DNA of 8,363 nucleotides from NCBI GenBank assembly GCA_964586145.1, contig CAZPHH010000134.1, forward strand, positions 1 through 8,363, written 5' to 3'. Position 1 is the stretch's first letter. Each line of letters begins with the position of its first letter. Positions 7,154 to 8,363 of this stretch are shown here, piece by piece. Source of the DNA: JAFGJQ01 sp964586145. GTDB taxonomy: Bacteria; Planctomycetota; Phycisphaerae; UBA1845. Both the position numbers and the translations under genes were made by a program. The notes under the pieces are model-generated. The model did no database searches. It was not told where the DNA came from and saw only the letters and a program-made list of their open reading frames with translations.

Positions 7154-7705
7154 ATGGACGAATCACGCTCCCTGAAGATCCTGATTATCGAGCCCGACGT
7201 TCGGGTGACGGAGATGCTGGTGGACTGCCTGGGCCGGCGATTCGGGGCCCGCATCACCTGTGCCGGGCGCGGCGAGGATGCACTGGACGTGGAAATCGTC
7301 GAGCCTCACGACCTGGCGATTACCGACGTGGACCTGCCCGGCATCGACGGCATTGAGCTGGCCCGTCACCTGCTGGAGCTCAGTGATCGCCCGGTGATCC
7401 TGACGAGCGGCCGGCCGACCCTGGGCCAGGCGATCGAAGCGATGCGGCTTGGCGTCACCGATTACCTGCCGAAGCCCTATCCGCTTCCCTACCTCGAGGA
7501 GGTGGCGGAGAAGGCCCTGCACGCGCACCGTCGGCGTCAGCGGCGTCAACGGCGTTATCACCACCTGCGGCGAGCCGCTCGCAAGGCGGAGACGGAACGT
7601 CAGGCGCTGAACGACCGAATCGACCTGATCTGCCGCGACCTGGTCAGTGCGCACCGTCGCCTTGTGCATCGTGTTCTGGAACACGAGCAGGCGCAGAAAG
7701 ACTGA
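7154..7705 (+). CDS. receiver-domain protein with basic coiled tail
   Basis: A 183-residue protein. Residues 7-122 form a CheY-like receiver, with acidic residues Glu13 and Asp15, phospho-acceptor Asp58 in LAITDVDLPGIDG, switch Thr84 in ILTSG and Lys107 in LPKPYP. There is no recognisable DNA-binding domain. Residues 124-180 are Arg-rich and probably helical or coiled-coil (HRRRQRRQRRYHHLRRAARKAE...), ending in RDLVSAHRRLVHRVLEHEQ. This tail may dimerise, bind a partner or touch nucleic acid through its positive charge. The frame extends to GTG 7088, but ATG 7154 starts just before the receiver, as is usual; its ribosome binding site is weak (GGGCGAG). It lies 123 bases after the kinase, probably in the same transcript, and is a candidate second phosphate acceptor. 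Confidence 0.9.
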   Translation: MDESRSLKILIIEPDVRVTEMLVDCLGRRFGARITCAGRGEDALDVEIVEPHDLAITDVDLPGIDGIELARHLLELSDRPVILTSGRPTLGQAIEAMRLGVTDYLPKPYPLPYLEEVAEKALHAHRRRQRRQRRYHHLRRAARKAETERQALNDRIDLICRDLVSAHRRLVHRVLEHEQAQKD

Positions 7706-7728
7706 GCGGGCTCTCAGCTCAGACTTCT
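7695..7728. terminator. candidate bidirectional terminator between convergent genes
   Basis: CTGAGC (7702-7707) and GCTCAG (7717-7722) form a perfect 6-bp stem with a 9-base loop. Pairing continues outward, AGAAAG against CTTCT, with one A/A mismatch and one bulge. The plus-strand stop TGA is in the left arm and the minus-strand stop (TCA on the plus strand) is in the right arm. The flanks are modestly A-rich on the left and T-rich on the right, as a two-way terminator would need, but the T-tracts are short. Confidence 0.4.
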
Positions 7729-8189
7729 CCCGGCGCGAAATCCATCGGGACGGGCCTGGCCGGCGACATCCCAAACCGCGCAACCAGCAACCACCGCCAC
7801 CACCCGACGGACTTTCTCCATCGCGTGAGGGCGTTGCGCAGACGCTTGACGGACGGGGCCTGCTCATCTTTCATGTCGTTCAGAATCCCGATGCAGCCCG
7901 AGAGGTTGTTCTCCATCAGCAGGGCAGTCGCGAAGTTCGTCTTGAAGAGCACGGGCGTGTCATCGCGCAGCACGACGCCGTCATCGGGCAACAGGAGGCG
8001 CCGGTACACGCTGACGGCCTTCTCCGTTTCACCCATCCGCATCAGGCACACCGCGTACGCGTTGCGAATGACGGGCGAGTCAGACCCGATCCGATGCAGA
8101 ACGTCCACGGCCTTCTCCGGCTTCCCCTCGTCGAGCAGTTGTCGCACGCGGTCCAGCAGGACAGCGGGATTCTGTGAATTTTCAGTCAT
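7719..8189 (-). CDS. small TPR-like protein
   Basis: A 156-residue protein with no signal peptide. Residues 8-70 look like two tetratricopeptide-type helical pairs (LLDEGKPEKAVDVLHRIG and NAYAVCLMRMGETEKAVSVYRRLL), and a third divergent pair follows around TNFATALLMENNLSGCIGIL. TPR units form a scaffold for protein-protein contacts, so the role is probably as an adaptor; the partner is unknown. The C-terminal WRKSVGWWRWLLVARFG is Trp- and Arg-rich and could lie on a membrane or pack on the repeats. ATG 8189 is chosen because the extra upstream residues to 8234 (MAPIRIYWDPIWIGA) look non-conserved and neither start has a strong ribosome binding site. It runs opposite to the signalling cluster and converges on it, so it is a separate transcript. 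Confidence 0.8.
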   Translation of the reverse strand: MTENSQNPAVLLDRVRQLLDEGKPEKAVDVLHRIGSDSPVIRNAYAVCLMRMGETEKAVSVYRRLLLPDDGVVLRDDTPVLFKTNFATALLMENNLSGCIGILNDMKDEQAPSVKRLRNALTRWRKSVGWWRWLLVARFGMSPARPVPMDFAPGEV

Positions 8190-8251
8190 GGCGCCAATCC
8201 AAATAGGGTCCCAGTAGATACGTATCGGAGCCATCCACCGGTTCGAACGGG

Positions 8252-8290
8252 GCAGACTCTCGAACCCCCCTTCGGGGGGGGCGTGTCTGC
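8252..8290 (+). promoter_or_regulatory. C6-UUCG-G6 leader hairpin
   Basis: A perfect six-pair C:G stem (8265-8270 with 8275-8280) is capped by a UUCG tetraloop, one of the most stable RNA loops. It is enclosed by GCAGAC (8252-8257) and GTCTGC (8285-8290), with an unpaired internal loop between the two stems. It ends five bases before the GGAGG of the gene starting at 8308 and has no T-run after it on either strand, so it is more likely a 5' leader structure or stabilising hairpin than a terminator. Confidence 0.5.
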
Positions 8291-8307
8291 ACCACGGAGG
8301 TCAACCG

Positions 8308-8363
8308 ATGGCACACGCAAATCACGACATCATCAGAGTGTCAGGAAACGGAGAATCGCCTAG
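8308..8363 (+). CDS. start of an unidentified gene, cut by window edge
   Basis: ATG 8308 is preceded by a full GGAGG (8296-8300) with a seven-base gap, the best ribosome binding site in the window. The 18 complete codons read MAHANHDIIRVSGNGESP and remain open to the end. The family cannot be named from so few residues. The gene is divergent from the TPR gene, with a 118-bp region between the two starts that should hold promoters for both. Confidence 0.65.
   Translation, partial: MAHANHDIIRVSGNGESP

Noticed and set aside
7647..8177. 176-residue plus-strand frame overlapping the TPR gene
   Set aside because: Antisense to the TPR protein, whose repeat pattern and composition are protein-like; this frame shows no domain.
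8217..8226. Perfect palindrome GATACGTATC as an operator
   Set aside because: Several 10-bp palindromes are expected by chance in a window this size, and no second site is seen.
8239..8249. GGTTCGAAC resembling a tRNA T-loop
   Set aside because: No matching acceptor, D or anticodon arms on either strand; it is a chance 8-bp palindrome.

Overview
The window reads as GC-rich chromosomal DNA from a planctomycete, most likely of the Phycisphaerae type. This is inferred from protein style, not from a marker gene. The clues are a prepilin-like protein with an FTLIELLVVVSIIGLLVAIL start and a CPQD / D-x-HV C-terminal pattern, a protein that puts an excisionase-type helix-turn-helix in front of a receiver domain, and a small TPR protein. 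There are no transposase, phage or Cas genes, so this is mostly ordinary housekeeping and signalling sequence.

Layout. Positions 1-442 hold no convincing gene but are dense in inverted repeats, including an exact 29-bp hairpin-forming repeat present twice with 33 bp between copies. Next, on the minus strand, is a two-gene operon: a prepilin-like protein (1740-1156) followed after 11 bp by a membrane-anchored protein with a Gly-rich tail (1144-443). Its Shine-Dalgarno overlaps the prepilin stop codon. Divergent from it, on the plus strand, is mnmG/gidA (start probably GTG 2100, end 3917), complete with both family signatures.

A plus-strand signalling cluster follows: an HTH-receiver protein (4133-4705), a 753-residue HDOD-GAF-histidine kinase (4769-7030) and a receiver protein with a basic, probably helical tail (7154-7705). 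The simplest reading is one phosphorelay module. The kinase senses through HDOD/GAF and could phosphorylate one or both receivers; the HTH protein would carry the DNA-binding output, and the receiver without an output domain would act by protein contact. Pairing is inferred from adjacency only.

A minus-strand TPR protein (8189-7719) converges on the last receiver gene. The 13 bp between them and both stop codons sit in one dyad that could act as a shared terminator. At the right edge a new plus-strand gene begins at 8308 with a strong ribosome binding site, just downstream of a C6-UUCG-G6 hairpin, and runs off the window.

I did not find a clear undescribed system. The best leads are the paired 29-bp hairpin repeats in the gene-less left end, and the HDOD-GAF-kinase, whose HDOD domain keeps HD-superfamily metal-ligand-like residues and which lies between two unusual receiver proteins.
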